Shown: positions 43,200-50,804, counted from the first letter of the stretch. The stretch is DNA of 64,000 nucleotides from UBA6115 sp040776985 (GCA_040776985.1 JAXGZL010000001.1:248001-312000), one strand, 5' to 3'. Notes: generated by a model not told the origin, from the sequence alone. A program made the numbers and translations.

Positions 43200-43228
43200 A
43201 TTATATGCAAAACAAAAAAATAAAGCAA
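43200..43228 (-). promoter_or_regulatory. promoter of the ribosomal superoperon
   Basis: On the minus strand TTGCTT (43228-43223), 17-base spacer, TATAAT (43205-43200), in a strongly A/T-rich stretch that could act as an UP element. From 43229 to 43371 I see nothing else. Confidence 0.85.
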
Positions 43229-43371
43229 GTGTTTTTTCATCTTTTTTTGTTATCTTTCTGCACGGGCAAAATAATATCCCTTGCGTACAGTAGCCTTATG
43301 CGTCCTTTTGGCGCAGCGCCTCTGTCCCCCCGTCCGGGTGTATCATTTCGCCTGAATTCACGCCCCGCTTC

Positions 43372-43400
43372 TTGACAGCCCGGCGTAAAGGCATTATAAA
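43372..43400 (+). promoter_or_regulatory. promoter of the C_GCAxxG_C_C gene
   Basis: TTGACA (43372-43377), 17-base spacer, TATAAA (43395-43400), 33 bases ahead of the start codon. Confidence 0.8.
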
Positions 43401-43433
43401 AACTGAAGCGAAGGGATCAGGAGGATAAGACGC

Positions 43434-43838
43434 ATGCTGCAGGAGCGGATCAGAAGCTACTATATAGACGGGGATTATAACTGCGCGGAGGCCCTGCTGC
43501 TGGCCATCGGCGACGAGTATGACTTAAACCTGGACGCCGCCAGCATCCGGCTGATGGCGGGCTTTGGCGGGGGGATGGCCAGCGGGAAAACCTGCGGCGC
43601 CCTGCTGGGCAGCCTGTCTGCCCTGGGGGCCCTGCTGGTAGAAACCCGGGCCCACGACACCCCGGACTTTTCTGACACCTGCGCCCGGTTTATGGAGCAG
43701 TTCATAAAGGACCTGGGCTCTGACCAGTGCTGCCACCTGATGGAGAAATACCGCGCGGAGGAAAGCCGCTGCCTGAACACGGTGGAGCTGGCTGGCCAGA
43801 CCTTCGAACGCTTTTTCAGCGGGCTGAAGAAAAGCTGA
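43434..43838 (+). CDS. C_GCAxxG_C_C family protein
   Basis: A 134-residue cytoplasmic protein of a cysteine-rich family whose name gives its motif. Here NCAEALLLAIG holds the first cysteine (residue 17), GFGGGMASGKTCGALLGSLSALG (about residues 43-65) the CGAxxG motif, and DTCARF and DQCCHLMEKY the later ones. The pattern suggests a metal or redox centre, possibly an iron-sulphur cluster; relatives occur as partners or domains of redox enzymes in Clostridia. The function is unknown. It stands alone with its own promoter, AGGAGG site and terminator. Confidence 0.85.
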   Translation: MLQERIRSYYIDGDYNCAEALLLAIGDEYDLNLDAASIRLMAGFGGGMASGKTCGALLGSLSALGALLVETRAHDTPDFSDTCARFMEQFIKDLGSDQCCHLMEKYRAEESRCLNTVELAGQTFERFFSGLKKS

Positions 43839-43851
43839 GACATTGACAGGC

Positions 43852-43885
43852 AAAAGCGCAGGAGCTTTCCGCCCCTGCGCTTTTT
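43852..43885. terminator. bidirectional terminator
   Basis: AAAAGCGCAGG (43852-43862) and CCTGCGCTTTT (43874-43884) form an 11-pair stem between the converging C_GCAxxG_C_C gene and proS. Confidence 0.85.
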
Positions 43886-43900
43886 AAGTACCTTCCTGTA

Positions 43901-45343
43901 TCAGTAGGCCTTGGCGAAATACATCACCTTGTCAGCCGGCTTTTCGCAGCACACGCAGTGGTCTGCGAAGGGCGTCTGGTCAAAGGGCATGTTGCGGCTG
44001 GTGGCGCTGGTCTCCTCCTTAATCCTGTCCTCGCACTCCCGCTCCCCGCACCACATGGCCCGGGCGTAGCCCTGCTGCACCTGCACGTTCAGTTCCGCCA
44101 TGTTGAAGACATCCTTCGTCCGCTCCTGCTTGAAGGCGTCCGCCAGGTCAAACATCCCCTGCTGGATGCTGTCCAGCAGCGCTTTCACCCCGCTGACCAG
44201 ATCATCAAGGGGCAGGGCGCCCTTTTCAAAGCTGTCCCGCCGCATGTAGGAGGCCACGCCGTTTTCCATATCCCGGGGGCCGATCTCCAGCCGCAGGGGC
44301 ACGCCCTTCAGCTCCCACTCGTTGAACTTCCAGCCGGGGGAGAGGTGATCCCGGTCATCCAGCTTCACCCGGATGCCCGCCTGTTTGAGGGCGCTGTACA
44401 CCTCCTCGCACTTCTCCATCACCCCGCCCTTGTGGGCCGCTATGGGCAGGATGACCACCTGGTGGGGGGCGATGGCCGGGGGCAGCTTCAGGCCCCGCTC
44501 ATCCCCGTGGGTCATGATGATGGCGCCGATCAACCGGGTGGACACCCCCCAGCTGGTTTCATGCACGTGCTCCAGCTGCCCTTCCTTGTTCTGGAACTGG
44601 ATATTGAAAGGCTCGGAGAAATTGGTGCCGAAGTTGTGGGTGGTGCCCGCCTGAAGGGCCTTGCCGTCCTGCATCATGGCCTCCACCGAATAGGTGGCCC
44701 TGGCGCCGGCGAACTTTTCCTTCTCGCTCTTCTGGCCGGAGAACACCGGCACCGCCAGCACATCCTCGCAGAAGGAGCGGTACACCTCCAGCATCAGCAG
44801 GGTTTCCTCCTGGGCCTCCTCTGCCGTGGCGTGGATGGTGTGCCCCTCCTGCCACCAGAACTCCGCCGTCCTGAGGAAGGGCCGGGTGGTCTTCTCCCAG
44901 CGCATGACGGAGCACCACTGGTTGTACTTCATCGGCAGGTCCCGCCAGGACTGCACCCACTGGGCAAACATGGTGCAGAAGATGGTTTCAGAGGTGGGCC
45001 GGATAGCCAGCCGCTCCTGCAGCACCTCTCCCCCACCCTGGGTCACCCAGGCCACCTCCGGGGCGAAGCCCTCCACATGCTCCGCTTCCTTTAATAACAG
45101 GGATTCCGGAATCAGCATGGGCATGGACACGTTCTCGTGCCCGGTTTCCTTGAACCTGCGGTCCAGCTCCTCCCGGATCAATTCCCAGATGCGGTTGCCA
45201 TAGGGCTTCAGCGCAATGCAGCCCCTGACCGGGGTATAGTCCATCAGATCCGCCATGCGCACCACATCCGTATACCACTGGGAGAAATTCTCATCCCGGG
45301 GGGTGATGTGTTGTACAAACTCCTGCTTCTTTTCCTTCGCCAT
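43901..45343 (-). CDS. proS: proline--tRNA ligase, archaeal/eukaryotic-like (ProS type 3)
   Basis: Charges tRNA-Pro. The 480-residue class II synthetase has motif 2 (RPFLRTAEFWWQEGHT) near residue 152 and motif 3 with GDERGL...PPAIAPHQVVILPI, then the anticodon-binding domain (VKLDDRDHLSPGWKFNEWELKG). There is no bacterial editing (INS) domain, and the C-terminal zinc-like domain ends in CVCCEK...YFAKAY, as in archaeal-type ProS used by many Clostridia. The start at 45343 follows AGGAGG; the longer reading runs through the T-box and is rejected. Confidence 0.96.
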   Translation of the reverse strand: MAKEKKQEFVQHITPRDENFSQWYTDVVRMADLMDYTPVRGCIALKPYGNRIWELIREELDRRFKETGHENVSMPMLIPESLLLKEAEHVEGFAPEVAWVTQGGGEVLQERLAIRPTSETIFCTMFAQWVQSWRDLPMKYNQWCSVMRWEKTTRPFLRTAEFWWQEGHTIHATAEEAQEETLLMLEVYRSFCEDVLAVPVFSGQKSEKEKFAGARATYSVEAMMQDGKALQAGTTHNFGTNFSEPFNIQFQNKEGQLEHVHETSWGVSTRLIGAIIMTHGDERGLKLPPAIAPHQVVILPIAAHKGGVMEKCEEVYSALKQAGIRVKLDDRDHLSPGWKFNEWELKGVPLRLEIGPRDMENGVASYMRRDSFEKGALPLDDLVSGVKALLDSIQQGMFDLADAFKQERTKDVFNMAELNVQVQQGYARAMWCGERECEDRIKEETSATSRNMPFDQTPFADHCVCCEKPADKVMYFAKAY

Positions 45344-45354
45344 GCTGCCTCCTA

Positions 45355-45559
45355 AAAAAATAGCCCGTCCCTGCAGGGACGAAGCCTTGCTTCGCGGTAC
45401 CACCTTGCTTGGCGCTGTTGCGCCCGCTCTGTCACTGTAACGTGTGAAAACGGCGGGTATTGGCCGCGGCCACGGGGCGGGATCTGGCCTGTGCGCGCTT
45501 TCACCCTCCGCGCTCGCTTTCCCCTGGCCGCTTGCTCCCCGCGATTGCCTGTGCAATTG
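45355..45559 (-). promoter_or_regulatory. T-box riboswitch of proS
   Basis: On the minus strand AAGGTGGTACCGCG (around 45406-45393) is the T-box core that pairs with the uncharged tRNA acceptor end. It is followed by a terminator, the palindrome CGTCCCTGCAGGGACG (45381-45366) and a T7 run (to 45354), just ahead of proS. The upstream 130 bases can form a long stem I, and GATCCCG on its 3' side offers CCC or CCG as the proline specifier; I could not fix which one. Confidence 0.92.
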
Positions 45560-45565
45560 TGAGGG

Positions 45566-45594
45566 AGTATAGCAATTCCTGCTGCCCCGCGCAA
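45566..45594 (-). promoter_or_regulatory. promoter of the T-box-proS unit
   Basis: TTGCGC (45594-45589), 17-base spacer, TATACT (45571-45566) on the minus strand. Confidence 0.75.
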
Positions 45595-45607
45595 GCCCTT
45601 TCCTTTT

Positions 45608-47107
45608 TTACTCCGCGTCCCCGCCAGCCTGCTCCGGCTTGATGGCCATGCGGACACGCTGATGGGGCAGGTCAAAGTAGGGCAGAAAGCGGTCCAGCCC
45701 CGTCAGCGTCAGCAGCAGCAGGGAGCCCACCGCCACAAAGGCCATGTAGTTATAGCGGATCATCTCTGCAAAGGTGAAGTGATACAGCGGGTAGATGGAA
45801 GCGGAGATGCTGAGGAAAAAGTTGATATACACATGCCATGGCAGCAACTGGGAGCCAAAGACCCCCAGGGCGGAGGAGAAGGTGGCGTTGCGCAGGCGCA
45901 TCTTGTACATGTCGGCGGCGGCGCCCTCCAGCGTTTCCTCAGTTACGTCGCGGATGATGGGGCCCACGGTCACAATCTGGGCCATCTCATCCGCCATCGC
46001 GGCATTGCCCAGAAAACTGAGCACGCCATTCCAGAACATCAGCTGTTTGGAGTTGCGGGACAGTTTCACCGTCAGCCTGGCCAGGGGCCGAAAGGCGTCC
46101 ATCCGCGCCATGATGCCCCCAAAGGCGCCCACCCACATCATCATGATGATCACCCAGCTGCCGGCTGAGGAAAAGCCCACCTGCATCAGGCTTAAAAAGG
46201 TGGCGGTGGTGGGGATGGTGCCGCAGATCAGGCCCAGGCCATAGGCGGAAAAAATGCCGGTGCCCAGGCACAGCAGGGTAGGCACCTTCAAAAACGCCGT
46301 GATGATGACCAGGAACAGGGGCAGGATCATGACGACCGGCACGCCGGTTTGCACCTGCTGCAGCAGGGAGACCGCCGTGGGCCGCTCCGCCTTGAGGGAT
46401 TCCCAGACGCTCTCAGGAATCGCGCGCACCGCCTCCTCCCCCGTCACCGTATGGGTGGGCAGGTTCATGGACACGATGAAAAACAGCGCCGCTGCCAGCA
46501 CCAGACCGGACATCGCCCAGGCCCACTGGTTGCGCAGGCGGTCGGTGATCTCCACACGGTGGATGCCGCTTGACACTACCGTGCAGTCAGAAATCAGGCC
46601 CAGGTTGTCCCCAAAGCAGCTACCCCCCGCCACAGCGGACATGGTGATGGCCACATTGCCGCCCAGGATATGGGTCAGCCACAAAAAGATGGGGGCGCAG
46701 GAGGCAAAGGTGCCCCAGGAGGTGCCGGTGGCCACCGACAGCAGGGCGGACACCAAAAAGGAGGCCATCGCCGCCGTCCTGGCGGAGAGGCCCAGGGAGA
46801 TGGAGATGTTGATGATGGAGGCGCCCACGCCGGACACCATGAAGATTTCCGCCATGGCGTAGGCCAGCATCAGAATGAAGAACACCAGCTGCATGCTCTG
46901 CACATTGTGCACCGCGCAGTCAATCAGCCGGCCCACGCTGGTCCTTGTGGTCAGCTTGGCCACGACAGCCGCGTACAGGGTGGCGATGGGGGCGATGATC
47001 AGCACATCCAGCTTGAAGCCAAAGAAGTTGCTGAGCGACGGAATATTCGAGATCATCATCAGGCCTGCCAGCACAAACACCGGCGATATTTTGAAGAAGG
47101 ATTTCAT
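45608..47107 (-). CDS. Na+/H+ antiporter NhaC family protein
   Basis: Membrane antiporter of about 499 residues with 11-12 predicted helices. The ATGTSWGTFASCAPIF segment near residue 130 and GGSCFGDNLGLISDCTVVSSG near 165 are NhaC-family landmarks, as is the later GNAAMADEMAQIVTVGPI. Related proteins exchange sodium for protons or malate for lactate; the substrates here are unknown. I choose the ATG at 47107 because the helices begin there; an upstream ATG at 47209 would lie only about 12 bases after the predicted transcription start. Confidence 0.85.
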   Translation of the reverse strand: MKSFFKISPVFVLAGLMMISNIPSLSNFFGFKLDVLIIAPIATLYAAVVAKLTTRTSVGRLIDCAVHNVQSMQLVFFILMLAYAMAEIFMVSGVGASIINISISLGLSARTAAMASFLVSALLSVATGTSWGTFASCAPIFLWLTHILGGNVAITMSAVAGGSCFGDNLGLISDCTVVSSGIHRVEITDRLRNQWAWAMSGLVLAAALFFIVSMNLPTHTVTGEEAVRAIPESVWESLKAERPTAVSLLQQVQTGVPVVMILPLFLVIITAFLKVPTLLCLGTGIFSAYGLGLICGTIPTTATFLSLMQVGFSSAGSWVIIMMMWVGAFGGIMARMDAFRPLARLTVKLSRNSKQLMFWNGVLSFLGNAAMADEMAQIVTVGPIIRDVTEETLEGAAADMYKMRLRNATFSSALGVFGSQLLPWHVYINFFLSISASIYPLYHFTFAEMIRYNYMAFVAVGSLLLLTLTGLDRFLPYFDLPHQRVRMAIKPEQAGGDAE

Positions 47108-47227
47108 CTGTGTCTGCCCCTGTCCCCTCTGGGCCGTCTGAGAACCGCGCACAAAACGCACGCAAAAACCCAGACCGGCTGCAGCCCCCGCAACCAAGCC
47201 CCTTTTCATTTGTGGTATTCCTACGGG

Positions 47228-47256
47228 ATTATACCATGATGCATAATTTTGTTCAA
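47228..47256 (-). promoter_or_regulatory. promoter of the nhaC-like gene
   Basis: TTGAAC (47256-47251), 17-base spacer, TATAAT (47233-47228) on the minus strand. It diverges from the erm promoter, whose -35 box lies 31 bases away. Confidence 0.8.
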
Positions 47257-47286
47257 TCACATAATTGCATACTGATTTCTTATCAG

Positions 47287-47315
47287 TTGACAAGCTCCAG
47301 TCCATCACATACTAT
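47287..47315 (+). promoter_or_regulatory. erm promoter
   Basis: TTGACA (47287-47292), 17-base spacer, TACTAT (47310-47315). Transcription would start near 47322, so the erm mRNA has a leader of about 135 bases. Confidence 0.8.
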
Positions 47316-47341
47316 CATCACAACCCATTCACAAGGAGGTT

Positions 47342-47380
47342 ATGCAACACGTGATAGCATCCATGCGTCTCCGGAAATAA
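47342..47380 (+). CDS. ermL: macrolide-sensing leader peptide candidate (MRLR type)
   Basis: A tiny ORF of 12 codons, MQHVIASMRLRK, with the strong site AAGGAGG (47333-47339). The ATG is only two bases from that site; the in-frame GTG at 47351 is 11 bases away and gives MIASMRLRK. With the GTG start, SMRLR falls at residues 4-8, exactly as in ErmDL (MTHSMRLR...), a peptide known to stall ribosomes when a macrolide sits in the exit tunnel. It lies 76 bases ahead of the Erm gene. Neither start has experimental support. Confidence 0.7.
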   Translation: MQHVIASMRLRK

Positions 47381-47446
47381 GCGCGCGGAATCTGGCCTGA
47401 TCGGCTAGGTTTTGTGCGCCTGTTTTGCCAGATTAAACGCAAAGGG
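47381..47446 (+). promoter_or_regulatory. alternative RNA pairings controlling erm translation
   Basis: GCGCGC (47381-47386) can pair with GTGCGC (47414-47419). AATCTGGC (47389-47396) can pair perfectly with GCCAGATT (47427-47434). TTTTGC (47423-47428) can pair with GCAAAG (47439-47444), covering the erm ribosome binding site AAAGGGG. The second pairing excludes both others, as in known erm attenuators. Folding energies were not computed. Confidence 0.55.
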
Positions 47447-47456
47447 GTGCTTTTTT

Positions 47457-48236
47457 GTGTCCAAAAAATCATATGCTTCTATAAAGCCCATGCTCTGGGC
47501 TTCTCAGAATTTTCTGACCAGCAACCGGGTAATCCATCAGCTGCTTCGAAAGACCAGCCTCAAGCCAGGGGACAAAGTCATTGAAATCGGCCCCGGGAAA
47601 GGTCACCTGACCCGGGCGCTGCTTGATCTGTGCGGCAGCCTCACCGCGGTGGAGATTGACCCGAATCTGGTGATGAAACTTCGCGCCAGATTCGGCGATG
47701 ACCCGCGCCTGCACCTGGTACAGGCGGATTTCCTCCGCTGGCCCCTGCCGGAACAGGGCAGTTACAAGGTCATCTCCAACCTTCCCTTCAACCAGACCAC
47801 CGCCATCCTCAGAAAACTGAGTGAGACCAACAACCCGCCTGAAGAAGCCTGGCTGATCATGGAGCGGGGCGCCGCCCTGCGCTTTCTGGGAAGGCCCCGG
47901 GAAAGCCTGCGCTCGCTGATGATCAAGCCTCTATTTGACATGAGCATCCTCCACCGCCTCAACCGGGAGGACTTCCATCCCGCCCCCTCGGTGGATGTGG
48001 TGATGCTCCACCTCAAGCGCAAGCATCCCTCCGACATCCCGCCCGGTCAGTGGCGGCAGTATGAGCGCTTTGTGGCCGGCTGCCTTTCATCCGGCCTGGA
48101 CAAACGCCTGACAAAGCGCCAGATGGCCGCCGCGCTGAAGCACTGTGGGCCTCAGGACAAAAGGTCCGGCACCCTGCTGTATGTGCAGTGGCTCTGCCTT
48201 TTTCGATGCTGGCGCAACCAATATAAGGGAGGATAA
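47457..48236 (+). CDS. erm: 23S rRNA adenine-N6-methyltransferase, Erm family
   Basis: Predicted to methylate the macrolide-binding adenine of 23S rRNA (A2058 in E. coli numbering), giving macrolide-lincosamide-streptogramin B resistance. The 259-residue protein has the Erm start SQNFLTSNRVIHQLL, the SAM motif EIGPGKGHLTRAL, TAVEIDP, and the catalytic NLPF; RsmA/KsgA proteins differ in the first and last. LIMERGAALRFLG and HPAPSVDVVMLHLK are typical of clostridial Erm. I choose the GTG at 47457 because AAAGGGG precedes it by about nine bases and the N-terminus then matches Erm. Base composition is like the neighbours, so it may be a resident gene. Confidence 0.88.
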   Translation: MSKKSYASIKPMLWASQNFLTSNRVIHQLLRKTSLKPGDKVIEIGPGKGHLTRALLDLCGSLTAVEIDPNLVMKLRARFGDDPRLHLVQADFLRWPLPEQGSYKVISNLPFNQTTAILRKLSETNNPPEEAWLIMERGAALRFLGRPRESLRSLMIKPLFDMSILHRLNREDFHPAPSVDVVMLHLKRKHPSDIPPGQWRQYERFVAGCLSSGLDKRLTKRQMAAALKHCGPQDKRSGTLLYVQWLCLFRCWRNQYKGG

Positions 48237-48253
48237 GTCCGCCTTCCCTGCTG

Positions 48254-48283
48254 TTGTCACGGGAGGATAAAACGCTTTATAAT
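48254..48283 (+). promoter_or_regulatory. promoter of the cupin gene
   Basis: TTGTCA (48254-48259), 18-base spacer, TATAAT (48278-48283). Confidence 0.65.
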
Positions 48284-48308
48284 AAGAAAAAACAGGAGGA
48301 TTAATGAA

Positions 48309-48659
48309 ATGATCAGACGCAGGGCAGACCGCCCGGTGAAGGTGTTTGAAAACCGCTATGGCGGGGCCGGGGAAGTGATGATGACCGCCATTCTAAATGG
48401 CGAGGAAGAGCTGGGGGGCAAAGGCCGGCTGTTCAGCCACATTACCCTGAAACAAAACTGCGGCATCGGCGTGCACACCCATGAAAATGAATGGGAAGCC
48501 TTCTATATTCTGAGCGGTCAGGCACAGATCACCGATGATGGCGAGGTGCACACCCTGAAACCCGGGGATGTGCACCTTTGCCCTGCCGGACACAGCCACG
48601 GGGTGCACAACGCCGGCGCAGAACCGGTGGAGATGGTGGCGCTGATCCTCTACGCCTAA
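48309..48659 (+). CDS. cupin domain-containing protein
   Basis: A 116-residue single-domain cupin. The first metal motif is GVHTHENEWEAFYILSG at about residues 55-71 (two His and a Glu), the second is PGDVHLCPAGHSHGVHN at about 84-100. Such small cupins can be isomerases, dioxygenases or sugar-binding sensors; nothing here points to one. GGAGG precedes the ATG. It stands alone after erm. Bases 48660-48782 contain a possible decayed gene end on the minus strand (see findings). Confidence 0.82.
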   Translation: MIRRRADRPVKVFENRYGGAGEVMMTAILNGEEELGGKGRLFSHITLKQNCGIGVHTHENEWEAFYILSGQAQITDDGEVHTLKPGDVHLCPAGHSHGVHNAGAEPVEMVALILYA

Positions 48660-48782
48660 GCAGGTTCAGGTCAGCGGCTTCTGCCCCTTGGTGATCAGCA
48701 CCGGAAGGCCTGAGACGCCCCAGAACCAGGCAATGGTCTGAATGCGCTCAAGCCCGGCCCGGCGCGCAGGCTGTTAAGGCCA

Positions 48783-49226
48783 TTACTCCTCTTCCTGCTC
48801 AATCGCCATAATCAAATCCACCCGGCGCTGGTGGCGGCCGCCCTCAAAGCCGGCGTCCAGCCACATGGAGACGATCATCCGCGCCAGGTCCACCCCCACC
48901 ACCCGGGAGCCCAGGGCCAGCATGTTGCAGTCGTTGTGGTTCCTGGACATGATGGCGGAATAGCAGTCAGAGCACACCGCGCAGCGGATGCCTGGCACCT
49001 TGTTGGCCGCCAGAGAAACCCCGATGCCGGTGCCGCAAAACAGCAGCCCCTTCTGACAGCGGCCGTCCGCCACCGCCTGAGCCGCCTTCCGGGCATAGAC
49101 GGGATAGTCGCAGGATTCATAGGTATGGGTGCCAAAGTCCTCATACCGGATGCCCCGCTCCTCCAGCAGCTTGATGATCTCCAGTTTCAGCGGCAGGCCC
49201 GCATGGTCACTTCCCAGTGCAATCAT
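48783..49226 (-). CDS. rpiB: ribose-5-phosphate isomerase B
   Basis: Interconverts ribose-5-phosphate and ribulose-5-phosphate. The 147-residue protein begins MIALGSDHAGLPLKLEII, has the catalytic cysteine in LLFCGTGIGVSLAANKVPGI and SRNHNDCNMLALGSR, all diagnostic of RpiB/LacAB. The LacA/LacB (galactose-6-phosphate isomerase) relation cannot be fully excluded, but pairing with a ribokinase favours ribose or a related pentose or hexose such as allose. ATGA overlap with rbsK. Confidence 0.92.
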   Translation of the reverse strand: MIALGSDHAGLPLKLEIIKLLEERGIRYEDFGTHTYESCDYPVYARKAAQAVADGRCQKGLLFCGTGIGVSLAANKVPGIRCAVCSDCYSAIMSRNHNDCNMLALGSRVVGVDLARMIVSMWLDAGFEGGRHQRRVDLIMAIEQEEE

Positions 49227-50161
49227 TCTCTTGCCTCTTTCTCCTGTTTTTCCAGGAATTCTGTCACCGTGTCATAGTCAGGCATCGCCCCCTGGGCGCC
49301 GGCGGCGGTGGTGGACAGGGCCGCCACGCCGTTGGCAAAGCGCAGGGCGTCCTTTTCCATCAGCCCCCGGCACAGCGCCGCCGCGAAGCCGGCGTTGAAG
49401 CTGTCCCCGGCGGCGGTGGTGTCCACCGCCTGCACCTGAAAGCCCGGGGCGTGGTGCACTTCCTCCCCCCGGATGAAATAGGCGCCGTCCGCCCCCGCCT
49501 TGGCAATCACCGAACCCGCCCCCATCAGGCACAGCCGCTGGGCCGCCACAATCAGCCGCTCCCGGCTGTCTGTGCCCATCCCGGTCAGCAGGGACAGCTC
49601 CGTTTCGTTGGGGGTGATGTAGTCCACGCTCTCCAGCAGCTCCCGGGGCAGGGGCACCGCCGGCGCCGGGTCCAGGATCACCGTTTTGCCGGCCTCCCGC
49701 AGCTTGCCCGCCGCGTAGACCACTGTGTCCAGCGGGATTTCCAGCTGCAGCAGGAACACATCAAAGGTCAGCAGGTGGGGAAGGTTGCGCTCCACCTGCT
49801 CCTTGTCCACCAGCAGGTTGGCCCCGGGGAAATAGATGATGCGGTTGTTGCCGCTGTCATCCGCCACCTCAATCACCGTCATGCCGCTTTGCACATTGGG
49901 CACTGTCTCAACGCAGTCCGCCTCTATGCCACTGCCCCTAAGCACCTGCCGGTACAGTTCCCCATTGGCGTCATCCCCCAGCTTGCCCAGCATCATCACC
50001 CCGGGCAAAAGCCGGGATGCGGCCACCGCCTGGTTGCCGCCCTTGCCGCCTGGAAACACCTGAAAATCAAGCCCCAGCAGCGTCTCCCCCGGCATCAGAA
50101 ACCGGGGCACCCTGGACACCAGGTCCACATTCATGCTGCCGATCACGGCGATCTTGCGCAT
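49223..50161 (-). CDS. rbsK: ribokinase (PfkB family)
   Basis: Phosphorylates ribose at O5. The 312-residue sugar kinase begins KIAVIGSMNVDLVSRVPRF, and has FPGGKGGNQAVAASRL near residue 37, and VDTTAAGDSFNAGFAAAL near 245 with the catalytic Asp in AAGDSF. These are the two PfkB signatures. It forms a two-gene unit with rpiB, whose product would use its phosphorylated sugar. No transporter is adjacent. Confidence 0.92.
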   Translation of the reverse strand: MRKIAVIGSMNVDLVSRVPRFLMPGETLLGLDFQVFPGGKGGNQAVAASRLLPGVMMLGKLGDDANGELYRQVLRGSGIEADCVETVPNVQSGMTVIEVADDSGNNRIIYFPGANLLVDKEQVERNLPHLLTFDVFLLQLEIPLDTVVYAAGKLREAGKTVILDPAPAVPLPRELLESVDYITPNETELSLLTGMGTDSRERLIVAAQRLCLMGAGSVIAKAGADGAYFIRGEEVHHAPGFQVQAVDTTAAGDSFNAGFAAALCRGLMEKDALRFANGVAALSTTAAGAQGAMPDYDTVTEFLEKQEKEARE

Positions 50162-50184
50162 CGTTCTATCCTCCTTGCAGCGGC

Positions 50185-50214
50185 TTGACAGCCCGCTTGC
50201 TTCCCCCCTACAAT
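50185..50214 (+). promoter_or_regulatory. promoter of the lyxose isomerase-bioY unit
   Basis: TTGACA (50185-50190), 18-base spacer, TACAAT (50209-50214). Confidence 0.7.
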
Positions 50215-50256
50215 ATCAAAAAAAGCCTCGGCTTCCAACAGGAAGGAGAAATTCTG

Positions 50257-50799
50257 ATGAAAAGATCAACCTATGAGGACGCGAGAAAGCGCACCATCGC
50301 CTATTTTGAGAAGGCAGGCATCGCGCTGACCGAGCAGGAGAAAGAGAACATCGAGGTGGCGGACTTTGGCCTGGATGAGCTGGAGAAAACTGGCCTGGAG
50401 CTGGTCACCTATCTGAACACCGAGCGCTGCTGCGCCAAGGAGCTGGTGCTTTTCCCCTATCAGACCTGCCCGGAGCACCGCCATCCCAAGGTGAACGGGG
50501 TGGAGGGGAAAGAGGAAACCTTCCGCTGCCGCTGGGGCACCGTCTATCTGTATGTGCCGGGCGAAAAAACGGAAAACCCCGGGGCCAGACCGCCCCAGGG
50601 AAACGAAGCCTATTACACCGTCTTCCATGAGATCAAGCTGACCCCGGGCCAGCAGTACACCCTGATGCCCAACACCCTTCACTGGTTCCAGGGCGGGCCC
50701 GAGGGCGCCATCGTGTCCGAGTTCTCCACCACCAGCCGCGACGAATCCGACATCTTCACCGATCCCCGGATCAAGCGCCTGCCGGAAGTGGAGGGCTGA
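50257..50799 (+). CDS. D-lyxose isomerase family protein (cupin)
   Basis: A 180-residue cupin-fold sugar isomerase; the family interconverts D-lyxose and D-xylulose, and D-mannose and D-fructose. Metal ligands are seen in TCPEHRHP (near residue 72; two His plus Glu nearby) and TLHWFQGGPEG near 148. KEETFRCRWGTVYLYV and VSEFSTTSRDESDIFTDPRI are family landmarks. The start at 50257 follows GGAAGGAG; the longer ORF ahead of it overlaps rbsK. It faces away from rpiB-rbsK, so a shared role in pentose use is likely. Confidence 0.85.
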   Translation: MKRSTYEDARKRTIAYFEKAGIALTEQEKENIEVADFGLDELEKTGLELVTYLNTERCCAKELVLFPYQTCPEHRHPKVNGVEGKEETFRCRWGTVYLYVPGEKTENPGARPPQGNEAYYTVFHEIKLTPGQQYTLMPNTLHWFQGGPEGAIVSEFSTTSRDESDIFTDPRIKRLPEVEG

Positions 50800-50804
50800 A
50801 CAGC

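Noticed and set aside
45344..45556. Extended N-terminus of proS
   Set aside because: The added codons are the T-box RNA; AGGAGG and homology fix the start at 45343.
47108..47209. Longer N-terminus of the NhaC-type protein
   Set aside because: The extension is not membrane-like and its ATG at 47209 is too close to the predicted transcription start for a ribosome binding site.
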